Shown here piece after piece: positions 41,242-50,095 of a DNA stretch of 59,375 nucleotides. Source of the DNA: a virus; the IMG/VR virus record IMGVR_UViG_3300025921_000017, positions 1 to 59,375 of that record, one strand, 5' to 3'. Within the stretch, counting starts at the first letter, position 1. Every line of letters begins with the position of its first letter. The position numbers and the translations under genes were made by a program. The notes beneath the pieces were generated by a model. The model saw nothing but the letters and a program-made list of their open reading frames with translations. It made no database searches and had not been told where the DNA came from.

Positions 41242-41439
41242 CTAATTCTTCGGTGGCTTGATGATCTGCAAGACACTTCCAAGCTGCGGAAGCGGCCCCC
41301 TGAGACGACTCCATGCTCCCTTGTTCGCCGGAAAGACGTGAGGAAACAGTCTACGGGTCGGAAGTGAAGAGTCGACTTGAGGATTATCCTCGAACCCGAC
41401 TCCGTTGTCAGGGTTGTTGACTGTAGGATTACCTACCAT
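41242..41439 (-). CDS. small head-tail region protein
   Basis: A 65-residue basic protein. ATG 41439 is chosen: GGAGGTG lies 11 bases upstream and the start overlaps the adaptor's 3' end by 11 bases; the longer frame would only shadow the adaptor. Pro/Asn-rich N-terminus (NPTVNNPDNGVGF), then RRLFPHVFPANKGAW. Possibly a connector or stopper. No family is recognised. Confidence 0.6.
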   Translation of the reverse strand: MVGNPTVNNPDNGVGFEDNPQVDSSLPTRRLFPHVFPANKGAWSRLRGPLPQLGSVLQIIKPPKN

Positions 41440-41929
41440 AAGGAACAACACCTCCACGCAGATACCACGGAGGAGGCGATGCTGCCCAACCGTAGAAAGC
41501 CTCGACCTGTGAGTACCCATCGAGATTGTTGACAAGAACCTTGCCGCGAGTGGAGTCGGGGTTTTCATTCTCCACAGTAGGGCGCAAGTTTGCATCACCC
41601 TTGACAATCGCGTCAAGGGCCATATCCGCCTGCTGAAGCAGATATAAGGCATAGTCGTGAACCTTTGTACCTTCGCCAGCCTGATCACTTTCCATCAGGA
41701 GACGTCCGCTCGCTATGTTAATAGCGATCTGCTTTAACAGCAGCCAGCCAGGACGGCTTACACTGTTCGAGTCAACAGGCGTCGAATAGATCGCACCGAT
41801 GGCAGCGTCAATCTTGTCAGCTGCTCCGTCGATGTGCTTCTGTAGAGTTGCGTCTGCAGTCGCTGCTTTGAGCGTTAAATCACCAATCAGCAGATCATCA
41901 CTCTTGCAGTACACACCAGCGTATGCCAT
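41429..41929 (-). CDS. head-tail adaptor protein
   Basis: A 166-residue, mostly helical protein (ATLQKHIDGAADKIDAAIGA, KQIAINIASGRLLMESD, ALYLLQQADMALDAIVKG), the helical pattern and gene position of adaptor proteins that bind under the portal. GAAAGG upstream of ATG. Confidence 0.75.
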   Translation of the reverse strand: MAYAGVYCKSDDLLIGDLTLKAATADATLQKHIDGAADKIDAAIGAIYSTPVDSNSVSRPGWLLLKQIAINIASGRLLMESDQAGEGTKVHDYALYLLQQADMALDAIVKGDANLRPTVENENPDSTRGKVLVNNLDGYSQVEAFYGWAASPPPWYLRGGVVPYGR

Positions 41930-42022
41930 TGCTGCAACCTTTCAGGCTCACTAAGGGACGGCCGACCTGCCACGGCTCATTTAAGTCAGGGGGGCTTATT
42001 CCCTGTCGCTCCCTGATGCCTG

Positions 42023-42247
42023 CTAGAGCGGCTTGTTGCGGACGTCGGCGTACGTGCGGTACTCCGAAGTCACGTTCCTGTAGCCACTCACGTCGTTGCC
42101 GTCGTGGTTGAAAGGCGCCTTGGTGTCATCGAGCAGCGCAGACGCTGCAGGCTGGACAGTCACACCTGAAGACGCAGGCACGTTGTTGCCACCTGTGGTC
42201 TTGTAGGCGGTAGCCGTCTCGGTGACGCGCCCTGGTCCCTTTGACAT
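42023..42247 (-). CDS. small protein after the capsid gene
   Basis: A 74-residue Thr/Asn/Ser-rich protein (TATAYKTTGGNNVPASSGVT). Probably a minor head protein given its place between capsid and adaptor, flanked by a hairpin. No family is recognised. Confidence 0.65.
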   Translation of the reverse strand: MSKGPGRVTETATAYKTTGGNNVPASSGVTVQPAASALLDDTKAPFNHDGNDVSGYRNVTSEYRTYADVRNKPL

Positions 42248-42281
42248 CTTCTCTCTCGTTTCTCTCGGCGAACTTCAGACC

Positions 42282-42318
42282 TGAACCCCAGCCTATTCTT
42301 TTCAAGACTGGGGTTCAG
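42282..42318 (-). terminator. 11-bp perfect stem-loop after capsid gene
   Basis: CTGAACCCCAG (42282-42292) pairs with CTGGGGTTCAG (42308-42318), 22 bases after the capsid stop in the direction of transcription. Likely trims or ends the capsid mRNA. Confidence 0.7.
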
Positions 42319-42339
42319 GGAACCTCGATGACGCTAGGC

Positions 42340-43524
42340 TTAAGCGAGCACCTGCATCACGTAGCTATATTCCATGAACGGGAAGACAGGGAACGCCTTG
42401 ATACCCGTACCCTTGACGTGCATCCAGGGGTCACGAGTCTCGTCTTCCCACTCGTAGTAGCCGCTCTGCCAGTTGCCCTCGGGGTGCGGCGAAGTGAGGG
42501 TCTTGGCGAAGCCGATCACCGTGTCGTCGATCTGGTTGAGCTGCTCGAAGGACGGCATGAAGATGATCTTGTTGTCAGACGTGAACCTGTTGTTCACCCA
42601 GGTCTGCGTACCGAAGTCGCGCGTACGGTACACACTGTCGTAGACCGTGAACTTGATCCCCGTCGAATTCTCCAGGATCTGCAGCGCCTGCTGTGGACCG
42701 AAGCCCTGAGCAAGGTAGTTCAGGTCGATCGGACTCGAAGGTGCTCCACCGGCCGGCAGTCCTACGATCGGCGCGTAGACTCCGACGAACTTGCTGGACT
42801 TCCAGAACGAGTGCAGGATGCGACGGCTGATGTAGGCGTGATCCACCGTGATCTTCCAGGTGTCCCACATGTACTGGTTCATCGCCAGGCAGTCACCGAT
42901 CGGGTCGGAGGCTGCAGTGTCCCAGAGGTTGCCACTGGCTGGAGCCTGATCCTGCTGGTTGGCGGGACGGCCGTAGTCCACCGTGAACTTGATCTTTCCG
43001 TCGTTGTAGACGATCTTGCCAGTCTCCAACGCAGTCATGATCAGCCACTCGATGCGGTTGTCGAGCTTGCGGCGACGAAGCGCGTCGTGTCGAGCGACAC
43101 GCGCAGTGAAGTCGGCAACCGGGTTGCCGACGAAACCTTGCGCCAGACTCAGCCCATTGATTCCATTGAGCTGCTCGGCGATCAGCAGACCATCTCGGAA
43201 CCTGGTGACATCTGAGGCGGTGTACTTGTCCTTGAGCGACCAGTCGATCAAGGACGCGCGACCCTGAATGTAGGCACCTTCGTCCTTCTGGCTCAGCTCG
43301 GACTCGGCATCCTCGGCACGCGCGGGGGCCAGACCTTCACTGAGGCCACCCTTGATGTAATCGAAGATCACATCGTCGGTGTCCACGTTCAGGAAGGGCG
43401 CGATCTGCGCCAAGCCGATGTGGTCAGACGGTGGCAGCATCTCACGGATCGTCCCGAGGGACACCTCCTTGCGCACCAGCCGATTGAACGGCGGATACGC
43501 AGGCTGCAACAGCGGAACAGTCAT
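42340..43524 (-). CDS. major capsid protein (lambda gpE-like)
   Basis: A 394-residue protein with an AAGGAG site. The centre (KLDNRIEWLIMTALETGKIV then KIKFTVDYGRPA) and the C-terminus (DPWMHVKGTGIKAFPVF) are signatures of the phage_cap_E family, lambda gpE-like HK97 folds. It follows a decoration protein as in lambda. It would form hexamers and pentamers of the head shell. Confidence 0.92.
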   Translation of the reverse strand: MTVPLLQPAYPPFNRLVRKEVSLGTIREMLPPSDHIGLAQIAPFLNVDTDDVIFDYIKGGLSEGLAPARAEDAESELSQKDEGAYIQGRASLIDWSLKDKYTASDVTRFRDGLLIAEQLNGINGLSLAQGFVGNPVADFTARVARHDALRRRKLDNRIEWLIMTALETGKIVYNDGKIKFTVDYGRPANQQDQAPASGNLWDTAASDPIGDCLAMNQYMWDTWKITVDHAYISRRILHSFWKSSKFVGVYAPIVGLPAGGAPSSPIDLNYLAQGFGPQQALQILENSTGIKFTVYDSVYRTRDFGTQTWVNNRFTSDNKIIFMPSFEQLNQIDDTVIGFAKTLTSPHPEGNWQSGYYEWEDETRDPWMHVKGTGIKAFPVFPFMEYSYVMQVLA

Positions 43525-43568
43525 GTCTCTTCTTTCTCCTTCTCAGGGACTGTTATGGACGACTCGGC

Positions 43569-44384
43569 CTAGTGCCAGCCGATATCGACCATCTTGCCCG
43601 CCGCTCCCCCGCGCTGCATTGCTGCAGCCGTGGTGTTGGACAGGGGGACGAGGTTGCCGTTCAGGTCGTACTCCGTGCACCATCCCTGAACTGCTTCGCA
43701 GTCGTAGACGACGCTGATCTCGACGTCGCGCTCCATGAGCTGCCACGGCAGAGTGGTCAGGTTCAGGCCGACGATGTTCGCCAAGGTCTGGCGACCATCG
43801 GCAGCGTCACCGGCGACACCAGGAGTCGATGTGGCAACCGTTGCCACAGGGGCGGTGCCGCCCGTGAAGTGTGGGGTGAACTGCAGTGCCGGAACGTCTG
43901 CGTCGTAGGCACCGCCCCCGAAGGTGATCGTGAAGGCTCCAGTTGCGAGTGGGCCTCCGGTCACGGTCGGAAGGAAGGCTGCGTACGAAGGCATCGTCCG
44001 AAGTGCATTCTGTACGTCGAGGGCGACGGCTCCGATCGGCAGGTTGACCTTGTCTCGCGGGTCGGCGCTGCCTGCAGCCTGAAGGTCGAAGTTCCCTGTT
44101 GCACCAGCGTAAGTTCCGCCGGGAGTCAGGGTCTGAACCTCGGCAGTGCCGGTGCTTGACTGGAACGGACCCACCTTGCCGATGCCGGGGCCAGAAGTGA
44201 TCTTCGCCATGACGGTTCCGGCCTGGAGCATCTTCATTCCAGGGTTGCCGTCGCGGTACTGAGGCGGAATAGAGCCGGCGTAGCAGGTGTAGGGCTCGGT
44301 GCCGAGATCCTTGGTACTGCGTAGGAACTCGACAACACCGAAGGGTGCCACCGGAGTACCCATTTGACTCACGAAGTCTGGCAT
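43569..44384 (-). CDS. head decoration protein with inserted phage domain
   Basis: A 271-residue protein with GGAAG upstream. The N-terminal (MKMLQAGTVMAKITSG) and C-terminal (WQLMERDVEISVVYD) segments form a lambda-gpD-like or trimeric decoration core. Residues 80-193 are an insert (VQTLTPGGTYAG ... ALDVQNALRTM ... ITFGGGAYDADVPALQF) that matches a domain recurring in structural proteins of actinophages. It should clamp the capsid shell from outside, with the insert displayed on the surface. Confidence 0.8.
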   Translation of the reverse strand: MPDFVSQMGTPVAPFGVVEFLRSTKDLGTEPYTCYAGSIPPQYRDGNPGMKMLQAGTVMAKITSGPGIGKVGPFQSSTGTAEVQTLTPGGTYAGATGNFDLQAAGSADPRDKVNLPIGAVALDVQNALRTMPSYAAFLPTVTGGPLATGAFTITFGGGAYDADVPALQFTPHFTGGTAPVATVATSTPGVAGDAADGRQTLANIVGLNLTTLPWQLMERDVEISVVYDCEAVQGWCTEYDLNGNLVPLSNTTAAAMQRGGAAGKMVDIGWH

Positions 44385-44424
44385 GTTTCTTCCTTTGCTT
44401 CAGGTTCTCAGGCGACTGGTTCTG

Positions 44425-45642
44425 TTAGCTCGCCGCAGCAGTCAGCTGCTGGAGCTCGATGTAGGAAGGCATCTTGGCGATGTCGGCCTCAGTCGTACCG
44501 CCCATCCGGTGCCGAGCGACGATCTCGGTCAGCACGCTGATACGCTCGGTACGTTCGTTCTTCGGCTGGCCACCCGAGACGATCGGATTGCCAGTGCCGT
44601 TGGTCTGTCCGTGCTGCTGAAGAACGGTCGCCGACGGAGCCGCCTCGTAGATCGCCTTGAAAGCAGCGAACTGCTCGTCGTTGAGCGACAGAGCGTGAGC
44701 CGTCAGACCGGTCTTGTCGTCGCCAACCTGAGTCTGCAGAATCTTGCTTTCCCTCGCGAGGGCTGCGACGAAGTTCCTCCGGCCGGCAGCTGCACTCTCG
44801 GTAGCGAACTGTTCGAGGGTGGCGTTGCGACCTTCGATGGCGATGATGTGCGCCTGAACTGCCGCATAGTCGGTCGTCTGCCTTCCGCCGATACTGAACT
44901 GCAGCGGCTGGGTCGGCTGAGTTGACTGAGCAGGTTGACCGGCTCCCGGCAACTCGAGAGACGGAGGCGAGGCCGGAGCTGCCGGGCCAGCCGGAGCTGC
45001 GGGATTGGTCAGTGAGGTCACGCCAAACTCCTTTGGATCGTCAACAAGAATGCTGAACCTCGGCCCAGCGTCCTTCTGGTATTTGCGGAAATTGAGACCT
45101 TCTACCGCTGGAATGTCAACATACGCGAAACCCATGTAGCAAGGCCAGTATTCGGTTTGCGCGTTGTTGACGTACGTCCCAATTTCAGAGCTGCGGTTAG
45201 GCCAATTGTCTTCGGCGACCTTCTCTGCGGCATCTTTGTCAAAGATATAGAAGTCCGTGAGAAGGTAGGTGTAGGTCACACCATCGACTGGCGACTGCAT
45301 GTCCTGAGTTCGGAGCGCAGTATGCCAGCCGATTAAGCTGTCCATTGCGTCTGAAAAGAACGATCCATGCCCACGGCGCACGGGAACATTCTCGAAGGTC
45401 TTGTGAGCCCGGAGGTAGTCGAAATTGTTCTGCATTTGCGTCATATGCAGAGTTTCCCAGGTGTTTAATTCACCCATGGAGTCTCTGAAAACGCCTGACC
45501 GAAAGACAGGAACGTCGGTCAGCTTCAGAACATTTTTCCCGCCCTCGAGAGAAAAACGCTTAGTCGGACTAAAGCCGAAGTCACCCGAGTGAAACCAGGC
45601 GACAGAAGGATGAGTCGGTGGCGCTACTAGCGAGGCGGTCAT
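44425..45642 (-). CDS. capsid maturation protease-scaffold fusion
   Basis: A 405-residue protein; ATG 45642 is chosen because GTG 45675 lies inside a hairpin stem. Residues about 75-210 look like a prohead protease of the Mu gpI-like group: NVPVRRGHGSFF supplies the His, NRSSEIGTYV the Ser. Residues 220-260 are a Pro/Ala linker; 265-405 are helical (HIIAIEGRNATLEQFATES) like scaffold. Fusion of protease and scaffold is common: the scaffold guides shell assembly, then the protease destroys it. Confidence 0.75.
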   Translation of the reverse strand: MTASLVAPPTHPSVAWFHSGDFGFSPTKRFSLEGGKNVLKLTDVPVFRSGVFRDSMGELNTWETLHMTQMQNNFDYLRAHKTFENVPVRRGHGSFFSDAMDSLIGWHTALRTQDMQSPVDGVTYTYLLTDFYIFDKDAAEKVAEDNWPNRSSEIGTYVNNAQTEYWPCYMGFAYVDIPAVEGLNFRKYQKDAGPRFSILVDDPKEFGVTSLTNPAAPAGPAAPASPPSLELPGAGQPAQSTQPTQPLQFSIGGRQTTDYAAVQAHIIAIEGRNATLEQFATESAAAGRRNFVAALARESKILQTQVGDDKTGLTAHALSLNDEQFAAFKAIYEAAPSATVLQQHGQTNGTGNPIVSGGQPKNERTERISVLTEIVARHRMGGTTEADIAKMPSYIELQQLTAAAS

Positions 45643-45670
45643 AGTGGGCACCACTGTAGTCCACAAACCC

Positions 45671-45695
45671 CCCACCTAGGCAAGCACTAGGTGGG
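45671..45695 (-). terminator. 9-bp perfect stem-loop before protease gene
   Basis: CCCACCTAG (45671-45679) pairs with CTAGGTGGG (45687-45695) with a 7-base loop; on the minus strand it is followed by GGGTTTG. The upstream gene's stop codon is part of the stem. Confidence 0.65.
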
Positions 45696-45971
45696 CTGGG
45701 TTGTTTCGTCGTGCAATTCTTCAGGAGGCGGATTTTCCTTTAGAACTGGCAGGTGAGTGGATTGATCAAATGTCACCCTGTGCCAACGAAAACAGTCACG
45801 ACAATGAATAACGACTTCACCTGAATAAACAATACTCTCGGCGAAGATACGCTTCTGCTTATATGTTTTCTGATGCACATAGACTCGTCCGTTGGCGTCT
45901 ACACCATAGGTCGCAAGCAACGGCTTTCGAGCACAGAAGCACCTTAGCTCGTTATGAGGACGTTCGCTCAT
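45687..45971 (-). CDS. zinc-ribbon protein, Com-like
   Basis: A 94-residue protein; ATG 45971 overlaps the preceding stop (ATGA), while a TTG start at 45983 is also open. RCFCARKPLLATYG and HCRDCFRWHRV are two CxC/CxxC knuckles spaced like Mu Com-type zinc proteins, small regulators of translation in head operons. It lies between portal and protease, so a regulatory or packaging role is plausible. Confidence 0.65.
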   Translation of the reverse strand: MSERPHNELRCFCARKPLLATYGVDANGRVYVHQKTYKQKRIFAESIVYSGEVVIHCRDCFRWHRVTFDQSTHLPVLKENPPPEELHDETTQPT

Positions 45972-46297
45972 CGCACGAGCCAATCAGGAACAGGAACCAT
46001 CGCAACGCTCTGACCCACTAAGGGATGAGTGCAGTCTGCTAGGAATTGCCAGATGCCGCCTCTTATGTACGAGTGACAGCGAGGCGTATCAATAACCTCA
46101 CTACCTATTCCGTCCTTGAACTTTTTGTGACTATACACAAGAATGCTAGGATCAAAGGTAGGAGCCTCAAGGTTTCCATCCCAAGTCCAATGAGGACTCT
46201 CGATTCTGTGAGTGTCATTGCAACCCGGACACCAAAACCAGTGCGAAATGACTCCCGGCTTACCTTGTATGCCCATATTCACCATTACTGGATTCAT
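45968..46297 (-). CDS. DUF6527-like phage protein
   Basis: A 109-residue protein, coupled to the portal gene by ATGA. HWFWCPGCNDTHRIESPHWTW then APTFDPSILV (parts) and RCHSYIRGGIWQFLADCTH carry a Cys/His zinc site and Trp pattern of DUF6527, common in phages and often mislabelled ammonia monooxygenase. Function unknown. Confidence 0.75.
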   Translation of the reverse strand: MNPVMVNMGIQGKPGVISHWFWCPGCNDTHRIESPHWTWDGNLEAPTFDPSILVYSHKKFKDGIGSEVIDTPRCHSYIRGGIWQFLADCTHPLVGQSVAMVPVPDWLVR

Positions 46298-48006
46298 ACT
46301 GCAAGCCGATCCAGTTCGTAGTCAAGAAGTCCGGTGAACTCCTTCATAAACTTGGCAGAATCCGGCGTATGCGACTTACCTAAAGACGTAATATCCCGAC
46401 ACCAGGCGTCTAAACGTGCATACATCGAATATGCTGCACTTCCAGCGTCGGTAACGCCATCCGCTTGTAAAGCGCGCTCCATTTTACGCCGATAGCCGAT
46501 ATTGACTTGAAGGTCAGCGTTGAAAGCCCCATCGCTAAACGCCCGATCGACCTGTCCCTTGACACGATTTAGAATGTCTCGGCGAACAGATGATGAAAGA
46601 TTGAGTATCCCAGGCTCGTCCGTCTCGGTGGTCGTCCCAGGCTCGTCGCCACCTAGAGCATCTGGGTCGATATCATCCCCTGGCTTGAGTCCAGTCGGCA
46701 GCGCCAGAGTTTGCTGTGCCTGTTCGATTGTCAACCCGGCCATCTCGCCAAGTTGAACCAGGTCAAACTTGATAGCGCCCTGGCCGATCAGTGCTTGCAA
46801 AATGATCTGCAGCATCTGTGCGTTAGTGTTATCTAGCTTGTTGAACCTAATCTTGGGCATCTTGCCCTTGGGGTTGAAGTTCAACCTGTAGAGCGGAGCA
46901 AGAATGTACTTGTTGATATACTGCGCGCGGTCAGCGTTGATCGCGTTGAGCATCCAGAGGTACATCTGCATATGCCCAACACCGAGATTATACGAGCCTA
47001 CGTCAGCAGTCTTCATCAGAAGAACTGGGGTAAAGATTGCCAGTGAAATTTCTTCATCAAGACGCTGCATATACCGCTCGAAGTCAGCGCCGCGCATCTG
47101 CGATTCGAGATATTGCAGATCGTAGTCAAAGTAACCACGACCGTTTGTATCCATGTCTCGATCGGATGGGAGCACTACGGTTGAGCGATTACGAAGCTGT
47201 TGCAACTGATACATCATGTACTCATGCGCAGGCATCTGCGTATAGCCACCCTGACCGTCAGGCAGGCTGACCATCTCGTCCTGGGGTGCACGCCCTACCG
47301 GAGTCGGCTCACCGAAGCGCTCGTAGTAGCGATTCGAGAACAGGTGAAGCAGCATCGAAAAGAAGTACGATGTGTATGCAGACTTGAGAAGCTTTGAACC
47401 GTAGTAGTCGCCATTCTCCATGAGAATCGGATACCAGAAGGTACAATCCGAAGGAATCGGGTGAGGCCAACCCAACTGCTTGATACCGTCGTACACTTTG
47501 AGCTTTGGAGGAACCTCTCCTGGAGGTGCGTATCCGTCAACCTGCTTCCAGTTGACACCGCACTCTTCCGGAATAAGATCCTTGATCTTTGTAAGTACAA
47601 CAGCATTCGAGTTAGAATCATTCTCGAACTGCAAAACATTGGGAGAGAAGCCAGCCCAGTTAGCTTGACTCATCCCACGATTTAGCTGTGTCCAGATCGC
47701 CGAAAGATTCTCTGTCATGAAGTCGACAGCCTTCGGATCAGGATGCTCGATTGTCCAGTTGGACTGGTGCTGCATAAACGACAGAACCGAGAGAGATGAA
47801 TTTACCTGATAGTGAGTTCTCATTGCTCGATAGTCACTGAGGGTAAGCGAATTCAGATCAAACTGAATAATGCCGCCCCCCGGCAGACTGATGAAATCGG
47901 TGTTTCGCCCTGCCCAGTGTCCAAATCTTTCACCAGTAGGTGGAGACGACTGCTTCTTGTAAACCGACATGTCGATCGGCCTACCTCGATGATCGAGCAG
48001 TGTCAC
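46294..48006 (-). CDS. portal protein (Mu gp29-like)
   Basis: A 570-residue protein, GTG start with AGGAGATC upstream. Segments such as NRYYERFGEPTPVGRAP and TPVLLMKTADVGSYNLGVGH are diagnostic of DUF935/gp29-like portals. The dodecamer forms the DNA gate at one head vertex. Order (terminase, portal, protease, capsid) is standard. Confidence 0.9.
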   Translation of the reverse strand: MTLLDHRGRPIDMSVYKKQSSPPTGERFGHWAGRNTDFISLPGGGIIQFDLNSLTLSDYRAMRTHYQVNSSLSVLSFMQHQSNWTIEHPDPKAVDFMTENLSAIWTQLNRGMSQANWAGFSPNVLQFENDSNSNAVVLTKIKDLIPEECGVNWKQVDGYAPPGEVPPKLKVYDGIKQLGWPHPIPSDCTFWYPILMENGDYYGSKLLKSAYTSYFFSMLLHLFSNRYYERFGEPTPVGRAPQDEMVSLPDGQGGYTQMPAHEYMMYQLQQLRNRSTVVLPSDRDMDTNGRGYFDYDLQYLESQMRGADFERYMQRLDEEISLAIFTPVLLMKTADVGSYNLGVGHMQMYLWMLNAINADRAQYINKYILAPLYRLNFNPKGKMPKIRFNKLDNTNAQMLQIILQALIGQGAIKFDLVQLGEMAGLTIEQAQQTLALPTGLKPGDDIDPDALGGDEPGTTTETDEPGILNLSSSVRRDILNRVKGQVDRAFSDGAFNADLQVNIGYRRKMERALQADGVTDAGSAAYSMYARLDAWCRDITSLGKSHTPDSAKFMKEFTGLLDYELDRLAV

Positions 48007-48015
48007 AGAGATCTC

Positions 48016-49914
48016 CTAGCGCTTAGGTCGGAGATGCGGAGGTATAGCAGACCCTGCAGATCCTAGAGAAGGCGGCAAGGGAGCCTTAAGTCCGTTACCA
48101 CTCATTGCATCTAGCATGTGCTGTAGTGTGCCTGGCCTAGCATTTCCAGTCGGAGTACTCGGCCCATTATTACCTCTCTTGGTGCCCACGTCAACAGAAG
48201 TAACCCCCCGCTGAAATGAGCGATTTCCGACCAAAGTTGTGGTCACTCCAGCCAGGGCGTCGGCGACGTCCTTACTGCCGTTTGGGGGGTGATCTATCTT
48301 ACGCCCGTCATCAGTAAGCTCCATAAGCTCCTGAAGCGCTATCTCTACAATCTTGTCCGAGCCCTTGTAAAGATGTGTGACATACTTCGGAAACTCGATT
48401 CGCTCTTCGTAAATGGCCTCTCTTAAGTCTTCATACGGAAGAGTTGACTTGTCCATAGATAAGTACTCAACCTGAAAACGCCTCTTCCTAAGTTGCTGTA
48501 CCGTGTCGGTCGACTGAAAGCCATCAATAGTAATCGACTTGAGATTGAATCCAAGATCGTCCTTGAGATAGTAGATAATGCGTCGGACATCAGAGAACAT
48601 AATCTCTGTACCAGGAAGAGCCTTGAGTCGTGCCATAAAGTCAATTACAATAAGCGGCTTCTTTTCTCCGCTATCTGTAATTACCATCTCTTCGACATGG
48701 CCCATAGCAATCCCAAGACCATCACCATTCGCAGAGTATGCATTGTCAATATGTAAAGTACGACGGCGAGGGTCATTTCCACCCTTGAACCACTCTGCAA
48801 ACTCTACACGACTGGGGTTATCCGAAACAGGTGACTGGTCTCCTACGTTGTGCCGCGCATGCCAACGATCCCTGCAGGCTTCGATCTTATCCACTAGCGA
48901 GATAAACGGATCAGATACTGCAGGTGGAATTCCAGCAAGGTCTCGAAGTGCGCGCTCAGGGTTGTTCTCGAAATCCTTTCGGAACTCGTTAGGAATTTCA
49001 ATTAGATGTTCTTTGTGGTCCTCATCTAAGAGGTCAGCAACTAGTGCTGGAATGATAGACTTGCGCTTGATATCATAGAAGAAAGAATCACGAGTTCCGT
49101 CAGCCCGCAGATAGTTCTTCCAGCCGAACGACTCCCAGAGAGTCATTCGGGTGACATGGGCACCAGGATCACCAATGAACTCTGCATACTTTCCAGCAGC
49201 GAATCCATTTGCTTTCTTCATCTGGCCAATCAGGATCAAAAGCCCACGATTGCCAAATCGAGATGTAATACGAGCATGAATTGTGTTATAGCCAGACTCG
49301 GCATAATCTTTCTCTTTAGTGATCTTATGAGAATCCATCTCGTCAAGAATTCCGCCGAGAATGTTATAACCCTCGAACGTAGTCTCTGCAGAGTCGCCCG
49401 GAAGAATCCAGATATCCTTACCTGGAAATCTAATCTGCTTGGTGTACTTTTCGTCGTGAGGTGCGTTGTTCACGAACCATGGACTGTGCTTGATTCGAGC
49501 AAAAATATCACCGAAGATGACCTCGCGAGCTTGCGACTCGGAAGTTGACATCTGCATAAAAGCAATGCGCGAGCCGGGCAACAGATTGAAGAAATCCTGC
49601 GGATCTTTTAAGCACAACACCCAATGAACCATGTAAGGCAGAGCAATAGAAGCCAGTGTTGTCTTTCCGATACCGATAGCCCCAGTAAACATAGCTCTTT
49701 GCACAGAGGCTATGTTATGAGACTGTACAGTTGTTCCGAAGATCTCTTCCAGCGCGAGAGCTACCCCGTCACGTACCTTGGATGCAATCTCAAGGTACCC
49801 AGTACCGAGAAACTCTCGTATAGTGGCTGGGCGCTCATAGAAGGCTGGGTTAAGCTTTAACCACTCGAGTTCCCAGTCAACTTTTGCGGGATCGAACTCG
49901 ATTGGTACCGTCAT
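48016..49914 (-). CDS. terL: terminase large subunit
   Basis: A 632-residue packaging motor. Walker A GAIGIGKTT at 78-86, Walker B GILDEMD at 188-194 with an adjacent coupling segment (LLILIGQMKKANG), then an RNase-H-like nuclease with Asp390 (LHIDNAYS), Asp464 (ITIDGF) and a late Asp (KDVADALAG). It cuts concatemers and pumps DNA into the head. AAAAGGTGC precedes ATG. Confidence 0.93.
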   Translation of the reverse strand: MTVPIEFDPAKVDWELEWLKLNPAFYERPATIREFLGTGYLEIASKVRDGVALALEEIFGTTVQSHNIASVQRAMFTGAIGIGKTTLASIALPYMVHWVLCLKDPQDFFNLLPGSRIAFMQMSTSESQAREVIFGDIFARIKHSPWFVNNAPHDEKYTKQIRFPGKDIWILPGDSAETTFEGYNILGGILDEMDSHKITKEKDYAESGYNTIHARITSRFGNRGLLILIGQMKKANGFAAGKYAEFIGDPGAHVTRMTLWESFGWKNYLRADGTRDSFFYDIKRKSIIPALVADLLDEDHKEHLIEIPNEFRKDFENNPERALRDLAGIPPAVSDPFISLVDKIEACRDRWHARHNVGDQSPVSDNPSRVEFAEWFKGGNDPRRRTLHIDNAYSANGDGLGIAMGHVEEMVITDSGEKKPLIVIDFMARLKALPGTEIMFSDVRRIIYYLKDDLGFNLKSITIDGFQSTDTVQQLRKRRFQVEYLSMDKSTLPYEDLREAIYEERIEFPKYVTHLYKGSDKIVEIALQELMELTDDGRKIDHPPNGSKDVADALAGVTTTLVGNRSFQRGVTSVDVGTKRGNNGPSTPTGNARPGTLQHMLDAMSGNGLKAPLPPSLGSAGSAIPPHLRPKR

Positions 49915-50089
49915 GCACCTTTTCCGATGTCGTCATGGCCTGGTCAAACTTCTGACTGACCTGTTGGCGAGTAGTAGACCCAGCCTGAAATCCGTTCGAG
50001 ATAAACCTAATGACCGGAAAGGCTGAACCAAACCTCTTGAACGTCTTTATCTGACCAACTTTTATTACTTTTGTTGACCTGATAACCAC
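49877..50089 (-). CDS. hypothetical small basic protein beside terminase
   Basis: A 70-residue frame from GTG 50089 that fills the 181-base gap between two terminase-region genes and overlaps terL by 38 bases. Lys/Arg-rich with Phe and Val (IKVGQIKTFKRFGSAFPVIR), compatible with DNA binding. The ribosome site is weak. Could be a small terminase-like accessory but unproven. Confidence 0.45.
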   Translation of the reverse strand: MVIRSTKVIKVGQIKTFKRFGSAFPVIRFISNGFQAGSTTRQQVSQKFDQAMTTSEKVHDGTNRVRSRKS

Positions 50090-50095
50090 AGCGCA

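Noticed and set aside
41440-41688. Longer frame of the 65-residue head-tail gene
   Set aside because: The extension lies wholly inside the adaptor gene; ATG 41439 has GGAGGTG upstream.
42241-43215. Plus-strand frame of 324 codons opposite the capsid gene
   Set aside because: Antisense shadow of the major capsid gene with Arg/Val/Leu bias.
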